From Halalkalibacter sp. APA_J-10(15) (GTDB lineage Bacteria; Bacillota; Bacilli; Bacillales; Bacillaceae_D), in assembly GCF_023017105.1 (NCBI RefSeq), contig NZ_JALKEV010000002.1, positions 124,001 through 188,000 on the forward strand: a stretch of DNA of 64,000 bases, in the 5' to 3' direction. The position numbers were made by a program, and so were the translations under genes. Positions 45,205 to 54,222 of the stretch are shown here, piece by piece; position 1 is the first letter of the stretch, and each line of letters opens with the position of its first letter. Below the pieces are notes generated by a model that ran no database searches, was not told the DNA's origin, and saw only the letters and a program-made list of their open reading frames with translations.

Positions 45205-46434
45205 ATGAAAACATGGCTTAAAGCGACTATCATAGGTGCATTAACTGTATCAATGTTAATAGCTTGTGGAGAAAGAGATTCATCAGGTGATACTGAAATC
45301 GTACAACTTGAATTTTTCCAATTCAAAGGAGAAGCAGTTAGCGAATTTGACACTCTTATTGAACAATTCGAACAGAAGCATCCAAATATTCGAATCGAAC
45401 AAAACAATGTACCTGATCCAGACACCGTACTATTCTCTCGATTATCACAAAATGACATTCCTGATATCATGACTATTAACGGGGGTGTTACGTATGGTGA
45501 AATCGCTAACGCCGGTGTGTTAATGGATCTCAGTGATTACGAAAATCGCAACTCCATTATTGATGAATATGAAGAAATGCTTCAACGCCTTAGTAGAACT
45601 GATGAATTATTCGCATTACCACATACAGTTAATGCTAATGGTGTTCTTTACAATAAGAAGAAATTTGAGGAATTAGGTTTAGACATTCCTGAAACATGGG
45701 ATGAGTTTATCACTCTTGCTGAAACGATTCAAGAACATGGGGAAACACCACTTTATTCAACTTACGGTGAAGCGTGGACCATCCTTCCCCCATTAAATAC
45801 ATTAGCTTCAAATATACATGGCATGGAGTTTTTTGATGAACTTGAGGCTGGCAATACATCTTTTAGTGACGTCTATAGTGACATTGCATTAAAAATGAAA
45901 GAATTACTTCAATATACAGATAACGATGTATTCGGAGCAGATTATGATATTGGAAACACAGCTTTCGCCAATGGAGATGCTGTAATGTATATGCAGGGGG
46001 TGTGGGCATTAGGTCCAATTCTAGATGCTAATCCTGATCTGCAGGTAGGGGTCTTTCCAATGCCTGCAACAAATGAAGCAAATCAAAATAATGTCATTTC
46101 CGGTGTTGATGTAGCAATAGCCATTGCGGACGATACAGACTATCCTGAAGAAGCCCAACTTTTCTTAGATTTCTTACTACAACCAGAAAATATAGAAGTC
46201 TATTTAGAAACACAGCGAATGTTTTCTGCTGTTGAAGGGGCTGAACAAGAGAATGAAGCATTACAAGAGCTACAAGTTTACTTTGATAATGAACGAGTCT
46301 CACCGTTTTCTGACCATTATTACCCACAAGGATTTGGTGTCGACATTATGTTCCAAGATTATTTATTAGATGGTTCTCTCGATACTCTTTTAGCTGAACT
46401 AGACTCAGAATACGAACGATTAACAAGACAATAA
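45205..46434 (+). CDS. Alpha-galactoside-binding lipoprotein (MsmE/MelE-like)
   Basis: A 409-residue extracellular receptor with signal peptide and lipobox LIACG, then a MalE-type binding fold (QFEQKHPNIRIEQNNVPDPD, PDIMTINGGVTYGEIANAGV, GDAVMYMQGVWALGPILDAN). AAAAGGGGAG precedes the ATG. It is the first gene of an operon with two permeases and is next to an AraC activator and a GH36 enzyme, the arrangement of msm/mel raffinose-melibiose systems. A perfect cre site upstream indicates glucose repression. Confidence 0.92.
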   Translation: MKTWLKATIIGALTVSMLIACGERDSSGDTEIVQLEFFQFKGEAVSEFDTLIEQFEQKHPNIRIEQNNVPDPDTVLFSRLSQNDIPDIMTINGGVTYGEIANAGVLMDLSDYENRNSIIDEYEEMLQRLSRTDELFALPHTVNANGVLYNKKKFEELGLDIPETWDEFITLAETIQEHGETPLYSTYGEAWTILPPLNTLASNIHGMEFFDELEAGNTSFSDVYSDIALKMKELLQYTDNDVFGADYDIGNTAFANGDAVMYMQGVWALGPILDANPDLQVGVFPMPATNEANQNNVISGVDVAIAIADDTDYPEEAQLFLDFLLQPENIEVYLETQRMFSAVEGAEQENEALQELQVYFDNERVSPFSDHYYPQGFGVDIMFQDYLLDGSLDTLLAELDSEYERLTRQ

Positions 46435-46450
46435 TATGGGTTTACACTCA

Positions 46451-46480
46451 TTTAAGGTCACTGTTCTCAGTGACCTTAAA
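46451..46480 (+). promoter_or_regulatory. Intercistronic stem-loop
   Basis: A perfect 13-bp stem (46451-46463 with 46468-46480) has a 4-nt loop and no T tract. It lies between the receptor and permease genes, so it is probably a stability or partial-termination element giving more receptor than permease. Confidence 0.7.
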
Positions 46481-46511
46481 CATCCATGCTCGCAAGAAGG
46501 GAGAACATATC

Positions 46512-47378
46512 ATGATTAAGAAAAAACCGTCAGTCTACTTTTTTATGGTCATCCCAGCTTTGTTGTTATTTTTTAGTTTCCACACTCTCCCTGTACTACA
46601 AGGAATCTTTTATAGCTTCACGAATTACCGTGGTTATGGAAACTGGGACTTTGTTGGGTTTAGAAATTATATGAATGTGTTTAGTGATAGCCGCATTTAT
46701 AATGCTTATTTTTTTACATTTAAATTTGCTATCGTTTCTACAATTTTAGTTAATATGATTAGCTTAATAATCGCTCTTGGCTTAAATGCCAAAATTAAAT
46801 TTCATAGAACATTACGTGGCATCTATTTTATGCCAAACATTTTAAGTATTTTAATTGTAGGATTTATCTTTAATTTCATCTTTGCTGTCTTCATTCCAAA
46901 TATCGCAGAGAATTTGGGCATTACTGCCTTAACTACAAGTATTCTTGGAAGTCGAGACCACGCTTGGATAGCAATTGTCATTGTTGCCGTATGGCAAGCT
47001 GCAGCCTTTAATACCATTTTATATTTAGCTGGATTATCAACCATTCAACAAGACCTATATGAAGCAGCTAGTTTAGATGGAGCTAACAGTTGGATGAAAT
47101 TTTGGAAAGTAACATTCCCATTAATCGCTCCATTCTTTACCATTAATATGGTACTAGCAATGAAGAACTTTTTAATGGTATTCGATCATGTTGTTGCGCT
47201 AACGGGTGGTGGCCCGGGACGCTCAACTCAATCGATCTCTTTACTCATTTATGAGGATGGTTTCTCAGGTGGACAATTTGCCTTACAATCAGCTAACGCG
47301 GTCATTTACTTTATCATTATCGTCACCATCTCCATCATTCAAATACGTGTACTCCAGAAAAGGGAGGTGCAAATGTAA
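46512..47378 (+). CDS. Sugar ABC transporter permease (MsmF/MelD-like)
   Basis: A 288-residue MalF-type permease with six helices and the EAA loop YEAASLDGANSWMKFWKVTF; GGGPGRSTQSISLLIYEDGF near the end is characteristic. The ATG at 46512 with GGGAG 8 nt upstream is preferred to an earlier start at 46470 that lies inside the preceding hairpin. Its stop codon overlaps the start of the next permease gene (TAATG). Confidence 0.93.
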   Translation: MIKKKPSVYFFMVIPALLLFFSFHTLPVLQGIFYSFTNYRGYGNWDFVGFRNYMNVFSDSRIYNAYFFTFKFAIVSTILVNMISLIIALGLNAKIKFHRTLRGIYFMPNILSILIVGFIFNFIFAVFIPNIAENLGITALTTSILGSRDHAWIAIVIVAVWQAAAFNTILYLAGLSTIQQDLYEAASLDGANSWMKFWKVTFPLIAPFFTINMVLAMKNFLMVFDHVVALTGGGPGRSTQSISLLIYEDGFSGGQFALQSANAVIYFIIIVTISIIQIRVLQKREVQM

Positions 47379-48202
47379 TGAGTCAAAATAAATATAATTG
47401 GCTAGTCACCTTTTTATTAATGCTTGGAACAATCGTTATTCTTTTCCCACTTTATATTACAGTGGTTAACGCATTTAAGACACCTGCAGAAACGGCAGCT
47501 TCAATTCTTGCGTTACCAGATTCACTCTCATTTGCAAACTTTAATAGAGCGATTGAAATGACGAACTTCTTTAACGCGTTAGGAAATAGTGTATATGTAA
47601 CTTTATTTACCGTGTTATTTACAGTCCTATCCAACTCACTTGTCGCTTACGCAATCGCACGAAACATGCATAAAAAAATGTATCGTTTCTTATTTTATTA
47701 TTTCGTCAGCGCCATGTTCGTTCCTTTCCCTATCATTATGCTACCAATAGTCAATCAAATGAGCTCGATGGGGCTGATGAATTTAAATGGGCTCATTTTA
47801 CTCTATATCGTTTACGGGTTAGCATTTAACGTTTTTCTCTATACAGGTTATATTAAAACGATCCCGAAAGAATTAGAAGAAGCTGCAATCGTGGATGGAT
47901 GCTCACAATGGGGGGTTTTTTGGAGAATCATTTTTCCGATTCTATCACCCATTAATGCAACTGTTGCCATCTTAACAGCTCTGTGGGCATGGAATGATTT
48001 CCTTTTACCTCTAGTTATTTTGTCTAACCGAGCTGATCAAACGTTACCACTCGTTCAATATGTCTTTCAAGGTCAATTCGCAACCAACTATAATTTATCA
48101 TTCGCTTCTTACTTAATGGCACTACTCCCAATGATCATACTGTATTTATTTTTACAACGCTACATTATTAGTGGTGTAACACAAGGAGCGATTAAATCAT
48201 AA
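47378..48202 (+). CDS. Sugar ABC transporter permease (MsmG/MelC-like)
   Basis: A 274-residue MalG-type permease with six helices and EAA loop LEEAAIVDGCSQWGVFWRII. GGGAGGTGC precedes it and its ATG shares a base with the stop codon of the previous gene, showing translational coupling. It completes the alpha-galactoside importer. The ATPase is missing here, so a shared MsmX-type ATPase is required. Confidence 0.93.
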   Translation: MSQNKYNWLVTFLLMLGTIVILFPLYITVVNAFKTPAETAASILALPDSLSFANFNRAIEMTNFFNALGNSVYVTLFTVLFTVLSNSLVAYAIARNMHKKMYRFLFYYFVSAMFVPFPIIMLPIVNQMSSMGLMNLNGLILLYIVYGLAFNVFLYTGYIKTIPKELEEAAIVDGCSQWGVFWRIIFPILSPINATVAILTALWAWNDFLLPLVILSNRADQTLPLVQYVFQGQFATNYNLSFASYLMALLPMIILYLFLQRYIISGVTQGAIKS

Positions 48203-48219
48203 TACCGCAGATCTCCTAT

Positions 48220-48260
48220 AAGCCCATAATCTTTTACAACTATGGGCTTTACCTCTTTTT
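48220..48260 (+). terminator. Terminator of the alpha-galactoside importer operon
   Basis: AAGCCCATA pairs with TATGGGCTT, and ACCTCTTTTT follows. Confidence 0.75.
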
Positions 48261-48530
48261 CACAAACGCTCTCCTCTCTGCATATTCCAAACATTTAGGA
48301 TAGACAAACGCTTCTTCGCCATTAATTTGATATAGCACTTACAGAAGTAGCAGCTCCTATTAAAGAAAGATTATATATATCGAACCATTTCCCCACCTCC
48401 TTGTTCCAAACATCCCCTTAAATTAGCTTATGCCATTCTACAATTCAATGGTAAAATAAATATAGCAAAAAAGGTTAAGAATTCCAGAATGGTTTGTTGT
48501 TAAAGTAAGGATATGGGAGGTTTAAGGGGA
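48261..48530. other. Intergenic region with a possible gene remnant
   Basis: No intact gene is supported. On the minus strand a short coherent frame (VLYQINGEEAFVYPKCLEYA, ending at 48249) follows a well-formed AAGGAGG and a broken-up reading, which may be debris of a small gene. The plus strand holds the promoter region of the AraC gene. Confidence 0.25.
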
Positions 48531-49415
48531 ATGGATTATATATGTAGTATACAAAAATCAATTGATTACATTGAAGAAAATCTAGGTGAAGAACTATCAC
48601 TTTCAACTTTAGCAGAAATCGCCCACTTTTCTCCTTTCCACTACCATCGCATATTCCAAACGATGGTTGGAGAATCAGTGATGGATTATGTCAGAAAAAG
48701 AAGATTAACATCCGCAGCAGAACGTTTATATTACACTGAGGAAAAAGTGATTACCATTGCACTAGAAGTCGGATTTCACTATCAAGAATCGTTTAATCGT
48801 GCATTCAAAAAGTGTTATGGAATTTCACCTAAACAATACCGCAATGCCAACTCCATCTCCGGCCCCTTACGTGGAAAAGTTCAACTCACTCCCAAAATCA
48901 CAATTGGAGGAAAACGTATGCAACCTAAATTAATCACAAAACCTAAATTTAACATTATTGGCTATGAACTAAAGACAAAAAATGTCGACGGTCAAAACAG
49001 TCGAGACATTCCGCAATTTTGGCAGCAGTACATGCAAAACAATCTATGCTCCAATATCCCAAACCCTCTCAAACCAAAAGAAGAGCTAGGCATCTGCACC
49101 GATTTCTGCCCTGAAACCAATGAATTTGTTTACATCATTGGTAAAGAAGTGGAACAAGGAACAAAGGCTCCAAGTGGATTAGTATACAGAGAATTTCCTG
49201 AAATGGAGTATGCCGTATTTACAACGCCAACAGCAAACGAAGAATCATTCACCTCTAACATTCAATCAACCTGGAATTATATCTTTGCAGAATGGTTTCC
49301 TCAAACAGACTATGAACATAATGGTACGACTGAATTCGAACTGTACGATGAACGATGCTACGGATCTGAAAAGGAAATGGATATTTATATACCGGTGAAA
49401 AAACGAGTCGTTTAA
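48531..49415 (+). CDS. AraC-family regulator with GyrI-like effector domain
   Basis: A 294-residue regulator. The N-terminal 105 residues carry two helix-turn-helix motifs (LSTLAEIAHFSPFHYHRIFQ and ITIALEVGFHYQESFNRAFK). Residues about 130-290 form a GyrI-like/SOUL ligand-binding domain (ELGICTDFCPETNEFVYIIG, YAVFTTPTANEESFTSNIQS). Such Rob-like proteins respond to toxic small molecules. The ATG at 48531 follows GGAGGTTTAAGGGG; an ATG at 48513 overlaps that site. No target gene is adjacent. Confidence 0.92.
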   Translation: MDYICSIQKSIDYIEENLGEELSLSTLAEIAHFSPFHYHRIFQTMVGESVMDYVRKRRLTSAAERLYYTEEKVITIALEVGFHYQESFNRAFKKCYGISPKQYRNANSISGPLRGKVQLTPKITIGGKRMQPKLITKPKFNIIGYELKTKNVDGQNSRDIPQFWQQYMQNNLCSNIPNPLKPKEELGICTDFCPETNEFVYIIGKEVEQGTKAPSGLVYREFPEMEYAVFTTPTANEESFTSNIQSTWNYIFAEWFPQTDYEHNGTTEFELYDERCYGSEKEMDIYIPVKKRVV

Positions 49416-49440
49416 ATAGAATCCTTTGCTAAAAAGTATA

Positions 49441-49480
49441 AGAAGCCCTTTCAAAAGCTAGTTGAAAGAGCTTCTTTTTT
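49441..49480 (+). terminator. Terminator of the AraC/GyrI gene
   Basis: AGAAGC-CTTTCAA pairs with TTGAAAG-GCTTCT and six T residues follow. Confidence 0.87.
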
Positions 49481-49510
49481 ATTTCTGCTTATTGTTTTTA
49501 GAACATACAC

Positions 49511-49539
49511 TTGACATCGATATTTTTATATATTATATT
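49511..49539 (+). promoter_or_regulatory. SigA promoter of a putative small RNA
   Basis: TTGACA (49511-49516), a 17-nt spacer and TATATT (49534-49539) form a near-consensus vegetative promoter with no protein gene downstream. Confidence 0.65.
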
Positions 49540-49545
49540 TAAATG

Positions 49546-49797
49546 ATACGTAATAGATAAGAACAAACATAAAAGTTTATATATAAGATTTATTGGCATT
49601 CTATTAAGATTTTTTTACTTATTCACACTGGATTGGCTTCGGAGCCATGAGGATGTATGAGAGGTAGGGCTTACATTGTTTAGGTTTTTAAAGGTTAGAA
49701 TAAAAGACGCGGCTATCTTACAAATTACTTGAAATGATCAGATTATCCTATATACGTAAATTCACGCGAACAAGATGATGATCTTGTTCGCGTTTTT
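49546..49797 (+). ncRNA. Putative orphan small RNA of about 250 nt
   Basis: A good SigA promoter and a perfect terminator bracket this interval, and no reading frame longer than 13 codons with a start was found in it. Near the middle is a GGCT-TCGG-AGCC tetraloop hairpin followed by a purine-rich stretch (ATGAGGATGTATGAGAGG). No known RNA family was recognised. Ends are predicted from the promoter and terminator. Alternative: the leader of a lost gene. Confidence 0.45.
49764..49797 (+). terminator. Terminator of the putative small RNA
   Basis: ACGCGAACAAGAT pairs perfectly with ATCTTGTTCGCGT around GATG, followed by a T run. Confidence 0.88.
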
Positions 49798-49962
49798 ATG
49801 ACACGAACGAGACCACATCTTTTGAGAAACATCCCCCTAAAGAATCGTATGATCATTAAAGCTAAACATATAACTCCAAGAGGATTCATTTCATCCTTTC
49901 TATCATACACCGAGTAAATTTAAGAGGTTGCATCGTTTAGTTGACTAGAATGTCACGTAGTA

Positions 49963-50460
49963 TCACATTCCTGTTTTTCTTGAATTAGTCACAGTAATAT
50001 ATATAGTTAGAACTATACATAATAACAATATAATATGAAATAGTGTATGAAGAGTATTCGGAATAATACCATTTAATTCAGGAAGGAAAGTGTGTGTATC
50101 TCCAAACATTTGATTGTACCTAACCGTCCTTTGCTCTGCGCCATAGCCAAAGAAATAAGGAATCCACCAATCCAACAATGCCCCTGCAAAAATACAGATT
50201 TGATGGATAACCAACCAGAGCTTTACCCAGATTGGATACTCTTTACCCATAAAAATAGATAAGAGTCCCATTAATAATAAAATTTGCATTACACCAATCA
50301 TTGTAACGATCAACATCTCATTAAATGAACGGCCTTCTGCAATAGCTTGGACATCATTTAATGATCCTAATGGTATCCAATCTTGCATAATCATAAATAA
50401 TAAAATCAAACTGAACCCTGCAAATAATATCTTCTCCGAAAACCTAATTTCTCTTCTCAC
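49963..50460 (-). CDS. Four-helix membrane protein, unknown
   Basis: A 165-residue integral membrane protein with about four helices and two external-looking loops, one with the motif WWIPYFFGYGAEQRTVRYNQ. I recall similar uncharacterised Bacillus membrane proteins but no function. GGAGGGAAACGTTGTG precedes the start. It is transcribed alone; the nearest minus-strand neighbour upstream ends 258 bp away. Confidence 0.72.
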   Translation of the reverse strand: MRREIRFSEKILFAGFSLILLFMIMQDWIPLGSLNDVQAIAEGRSFNEMLIVTMIGVMQILLLMGLLSIFMGKEYPIWVKLWLVIHQICIFAGALLDWWIPYFFGYGAEQRTVRYNQMFGDTHTFLPELNGIIPNTLHTLFHIILLLCIVLTIYITVTNSRKTGM

Positions 50461-50671
50461 AACGTTTCCCTCCTAGTATTTAATAACGCATTTCACAAGG
50501 TAAAGTCATATGCTGTATAAAAGATTATGGCGTTTATTGCACGAACATCATGAATTTCCTCGGTTACACTTTAAAATATCTGTTTTTTTCAAATATACCC
50601 AATAGAACACCATGAGATTAGCGCTCGGGAAACAAACATGTCCTTGCATTTTTGAACTTAACAAAAAAGAA

Positions 50672-50703
50672 AGTGCTCACAGCTTTATAACGCTGTAAGC
50701 ACA
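50672..50703 (-). terminator. Terminator of the RND exporter gene
   Basis: GTGCTCACAGC pairs with GCTGTAAGCAC (one mismatch), with CTTTCTTTTTTG following on the minus strand. Confidence 0.82.
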
Positions 50704-50718
50704 TTTCCTTTCCTATTC

Positions 50719-53700
50719 TTAAATAGCTTTTTCGATACTCTCAGCTTTTTTTCTCTTTTTACGAGTAAAAATCTTTTTCACACCACGTCCAACGTCGTTA
50801 AATAACAGATAAACAGATGGAATTAGCACTAACGTAATCACTGTCGCAAACAGCAAACCACCAATAATAACGGTCGCCAATGGCGCCTGATACGCACTAG
50901 CACTTCCTGTTGCAAGAGCAAGTGGAAGCATCCCACCTACTGTTGTTAAGGTTGTCATGAAAATCGGACGAATACGGTTTTTCCCAGCTTCTTTGACTGC
51001 TTCATGAACGGTAAGTCCCTCATTACGAAGCTGTTTCGTTCGATCAATTAGTAAGATCGCATTGTTTAGCACAATTCCAATCAGCATTAACAATCCTAAT
51101 GCAGAAAACACACTCAGTTCACTCTGTGTGATTAATAATGCCAAAATCGCTCCAATCACTGTCATCGGAATAACAGACATAACAATAATCGGATGGACTA
51201 AGCTGTTAAATTGAACAGCCATGACAAAGTATACAAGGAAAATCGAGATGGCTAAAACGATTAACAGGTCCATGATCATTTCTTGCTGTAGCTCAATGTC
51301 ACCAGCCATCTCTACCGTATAGCCTGCAGGCGTATCAAAGTCAGCTACAACCTGTTGAACATCACGTGAAACCGAGCCTAAATCTCTACCTTCCATTTCT
51401 GCAGAAACCGTCACATAACGCTCGCCATTATCTCTGCTAATTTCTAAAGGTGAATGGATCGTCTCTAAACTCATATAATTCGATAACGGCTCTGTTCCAG
51501 TCAGTGTCCCAATTTCGAACTCCTCTAGCGCTTCCTCGTTATCAAGCACAACATCTAATTTAGCAACAACTGGTACGGTCAATCCATTTTCAACCAATTC
51601 CCCTACTGGCGCAGTAGAGAAAGACCCTTGCAATTGCCCTAGTATCTCTGAAGCAGTTAAACCATCCTCTTCTAAGGCATCCTCGTCAAGTACTAATAAA
51701 CGCTCCTCACTTGTCTTATCGATTGAAGTTCCAACATTTACTAAGCCTTCAATCCCTTCAAGCTCACTTACTAAATGATCACCTAGCTCTTGAATGGTTG
51801 ATAAATCATCACCTTTTACGACTAACTGAATAGGCGCAGCACCTGTTGGTCCCATCAACATGCCAACACTTTTCACAGGGTACTCGTCTTCAAGCTCTCT
51901 TAACGCCTCATTAATCGCAATGTTTACCTCATCTTGATCAGTCGTAATCTCATCGCCCTTGGTCATATTTATAAGAGCAAACAAATACTGAACATCATCG
52001 AGAAAAATACTCGTCTCAACATCTGGAACTGTTGTTAACTTCTCGCTCGCTGCTTGAACGATTTCATCTCTTTCAGAAGGAGTCAAACCACTTTCAAGCT
52101 CAATACCAAGTTCAGCATAACGATCATATACATCTGGCATCAGTGTAATAGGTACTTTCGTTGTCATCACAATTGAGCCAACAAATATGAGGAAGAAGAG
52201 ACCGATCATCGAATAACGACGTCTTTTCTTACCACTTAACCAACCAATCAAACGGCCATACCCTTCAATGATTCGACTCGATCGCTTCTTTTTATTGGCC
52301 TTTCTTTTCAGCTTCAGAAAGTTTTCCGAAAGAGAAGGGATAAGACTAAAGGAAACCACGACCGAACTTACTAACGTAATGACGACTACAACGCTTAAAA
52401 TAAGAATAAACACACCAAAATCGCCACCAAATAACCCTACAGGAACAAATACAACAACTGTCGTTAACATCGAAGCAAGAACAGCAGTGGCTACCTCACG
52501 CACCCCCTTGACAACAGCATCCATTCCAACAAAGCCTTGTTCCTTCTTACGATAAATCGATTCTAAAATAACGATTGACGCATCGACCATCATTCCAATC
52601 CCCAGACCGAGACCAACTAATGTCAAAATATTAAAGCTATATCCAATTATCCACATTGTGGAAAAAGTTAAAAGAATCGATACAGGAATGGTCAATCCAA
52701 CAATGATTGTCGCTCGAATGTTTCGTAAAAACAGCATTAAGATAACGAGTGCAATCATTCCCCCAATCAAAATATTTTGTACCACACCATCTAACGCTGA
52801 GCTTACGTAATCAGCCTCCGCGACAATTTCCGTAAAGGAAAATGGAAAGCCTTCTTCTTTCATCGTCTCTACTTCGGCACGAACAGCTTCAGCCATATCT
52901 AATTGCGTATAGCCATTCGCACGGCCAATCTCGATCAGAATGAAGTCCCTGCTTCCATCCTTCCACGCGATAGATGAATGTTGATTCGCTTCTTCTCTTA
53001 CATCAGCAATTTCATCGAGTCTGATCGCTCCATTCATTGTCGGAATCATCGTCTCTTCCAATTCTCCTAGCGTATGAAAGGCTGTATCCCAACGGAGTGA
53101 CGGTGCATTCTCTTCTTCAGTCAATTCCCCTAAAGACATCGCGATATTTTCTTGCTGTAGAACACTAATCACTTGATTCATATCAAGCCCATGCTCTACT
53201 AACTCATCACGATCAAATTCAATGACATACTCTTTCTCTTCAATCCCACTTAAACGAACTTCTCTTACTGAAGCAATGGCTTCGAGTCTTTTTTTCACTT
53301 CATTTCGAGCGAAGGTACTTAACTCATCCATCGAACCATCAGACAGCTCCATGTAAAACTCAAACCCTTGATCTGTAGACATCGGGAACACTTCAATAAA
53401 GTGAACCTCCGACAGCTCTGCCTCCAAACGACTCGCCCCAGCCTCGAGATCTTTCATCACATCTTGTAAACGTCCATCTTCTATTTCTACATATAAAGAA
53501 CTACTTCCGGTCGCTGAATTAGACTGAAAGGACTCTACTCCGTCCGTCCCACTTAAAAGCTGCTCAAGTGGTTTTGTTACCCGTTCCTCAACATCTAATA
53601 CCGGCATATCACCCGCATAGACGGAAACAAGAGCCATATCAAAATCAATGCCCGGTATGAGCTCCTTATCAAGCTTATTAATCGAATAAACCCCTACGAT

Positions 53701-53766
53701 AAAAACTAATACAACCATAAGTCCAATTAAAATTTTACGTTCTAAAATCTTACGTAGTACACTCAT
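50719..53766 (-). CDS. RND family efflux transporter
   Basis: A 1015-residue inner-membrane exporter of the AcrB/ACR_tran family: twelve helices, one at the N-terminus (about 11-30), then a large external domain, a second cluster (about 330-500) with GLGLGIGMMVDASIVILESI carrying the proton-relay Asp, a second external domain, and the final cluster (about 825-1000). Gram-positive relatives such as SwrC export surfactin and fatty acids, though similarity to SwrC itself is only at family level. GAGGGG precedes the ATG. No TetR gene or membrane-fusion partner is adjacent. A palindromic operator and promoter lie about 385 bp upstream. Confidence 0.94.
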   Translation of the reverse strand: MSVLRKILERKILIGLMVVLVFIVGVYSINKLDKELIPGIDFDMALVSVYAGDMPVLDVEERVTKPLEQLLSGTDGVESFQSNSATGSSSLYVEIEDGRLQDVMKDLEAGASRLEAELSEVHFIEVFPMSTDQGFEFYMELSDGSMDELSTFARNEVKKRLEAIASVREVRLSGIEEKEYVIEFDRDELVEHGLDMNQVISVLQQENIAMSLGELTEEENAPSLRWDTAFHTLGELEETMIPTMNGAIRLDEIADVREEANQHSSIAWKDGSRDFILIEIGRANGYTQLDMAEAVRAEVETMKEEGFPFSFTEIVAEADYVSSALDGVVQNILIGGMIALVILMLFLRNIRATIIVGLTIPVSILLTFSTMWIIGYSFNILTLVGLGLGIGMMVDASIVILESIYRKKEQGFVGMDAVVKGVREVATAVLASMLTTVVVFVPVGLFGGDFGVFILILSVVVVITLVSSVVVSFSLIPSLSENFLKLKRKANKKKRSSRIIEGYGRLIGWLSGKKRRRYSMIGLFFLIFVGSIVMTTKVPITLMPDVYDRYAELGIELESGLTPSERDEIVQAASEKLTTVPDVETSIFLDDVQYLFALINMTKGDEITTDQDEVNIAINEALRELEDEYPVKSVGMLMGPTGAAPIQLVVKGDDLSTIQELGDHLVSELEGIEGLVNVGTSIDKTSEERLLVLDEDALEEDGLTASEILGQLQGSFSTAPVGELVENGLTVPVVAKLDVVLDNEEALEEFEIGTLTGTEPLSNYMSLETIHSPLEISRDNGERYVTVSAEMEGRDLGSVSRDVQQVVADFDTPAGYTVEMAGDIELQQEMIMDLLIVLAISIFLVYFVMAVQFNSLVHPIIVMSVIPMTVIGAILALLITQSELSVFSALGLLMLIGIVLNNAILLIDRTKQLRNEGLTVHEAVKEAGKNRIRPIFMTTLTTVGGMLPLALATGSASAYQAPLATVIIGGLLFATVITLVLIPSVYLLFNDVGRGVKKIFTRKKRKKAESIEKAI

Positions 53767-54123
53767 TAAAACCCCTCGCTTTTTTCATTGTTATGTATGG
53801 ACGCATCATCCACACATCATTTCCTTCACTACTTACTATACATGGAAGGATTATCCTACTCGACGTGCTTGAGTCTGTTCCATTCTAAGACTTAAGACTG
53901 ATTTTCTATTAGATTGCAAACGATGAACCACTACCGGAACGAATAAAATCACATTTACGTATCAAAAGATAAGAAAAATACGATAGCAAACTTTCTTTTC
54001 TACAGATATGTACGTAGTGGATTTATTTCAGAAAAACTTATAAAGCACGCATCCTACGCACTCGTGAATTCGTCTTTCTACTCTTTCATTAAATTTCCAG
54101 CAACCCCCCTCGTCACATGTAAA
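53767..54123. other. Long leader region of the RND gene, no intact gene
   Basis: No frame here has both a start and a ribosome binding site. A short minus-strand reading NERVERRIHECVGCVLYKFF after a GAGGGGGG tract might be the decayed start of a TetR-type regulator, but the evidence is thin. Confidence 0.35.
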
Positions 54124-54177
54124 GTTATACTGTTTATATAGATATACACAGTATAACACCGAATTTTTCATTGTCAA
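54124..54177 (-). promoter_or_regulatory. SigA promoter overlapped by a palindromic operator
   Basis: On the minus strand TTGACA (54172-54177), a 16-nt spacer and TATACT (54150-54155) form a promoter. GTTATACTGT (54124-54133) and ACAGTATAAC (54148-54157) are a perfect 10-bp inverted repeat whose right arm covers the -10. This fits a repressor of TetR or GntR type controlling the RND exporter. Confidence 0.65.
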
Positions 54178-54222
54178 TACAAAATGGCACAGAAAAAAGA
54201 TGCTACCCATTACGTATGATTT

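Noticed and set aside
54028-54210. Minus-strand frame of 60 codons between LysR and RND genes
   Set aside because: Its start lies upstream of the predicted promoter, there is no ribosome binding site, and it crosses the operator.
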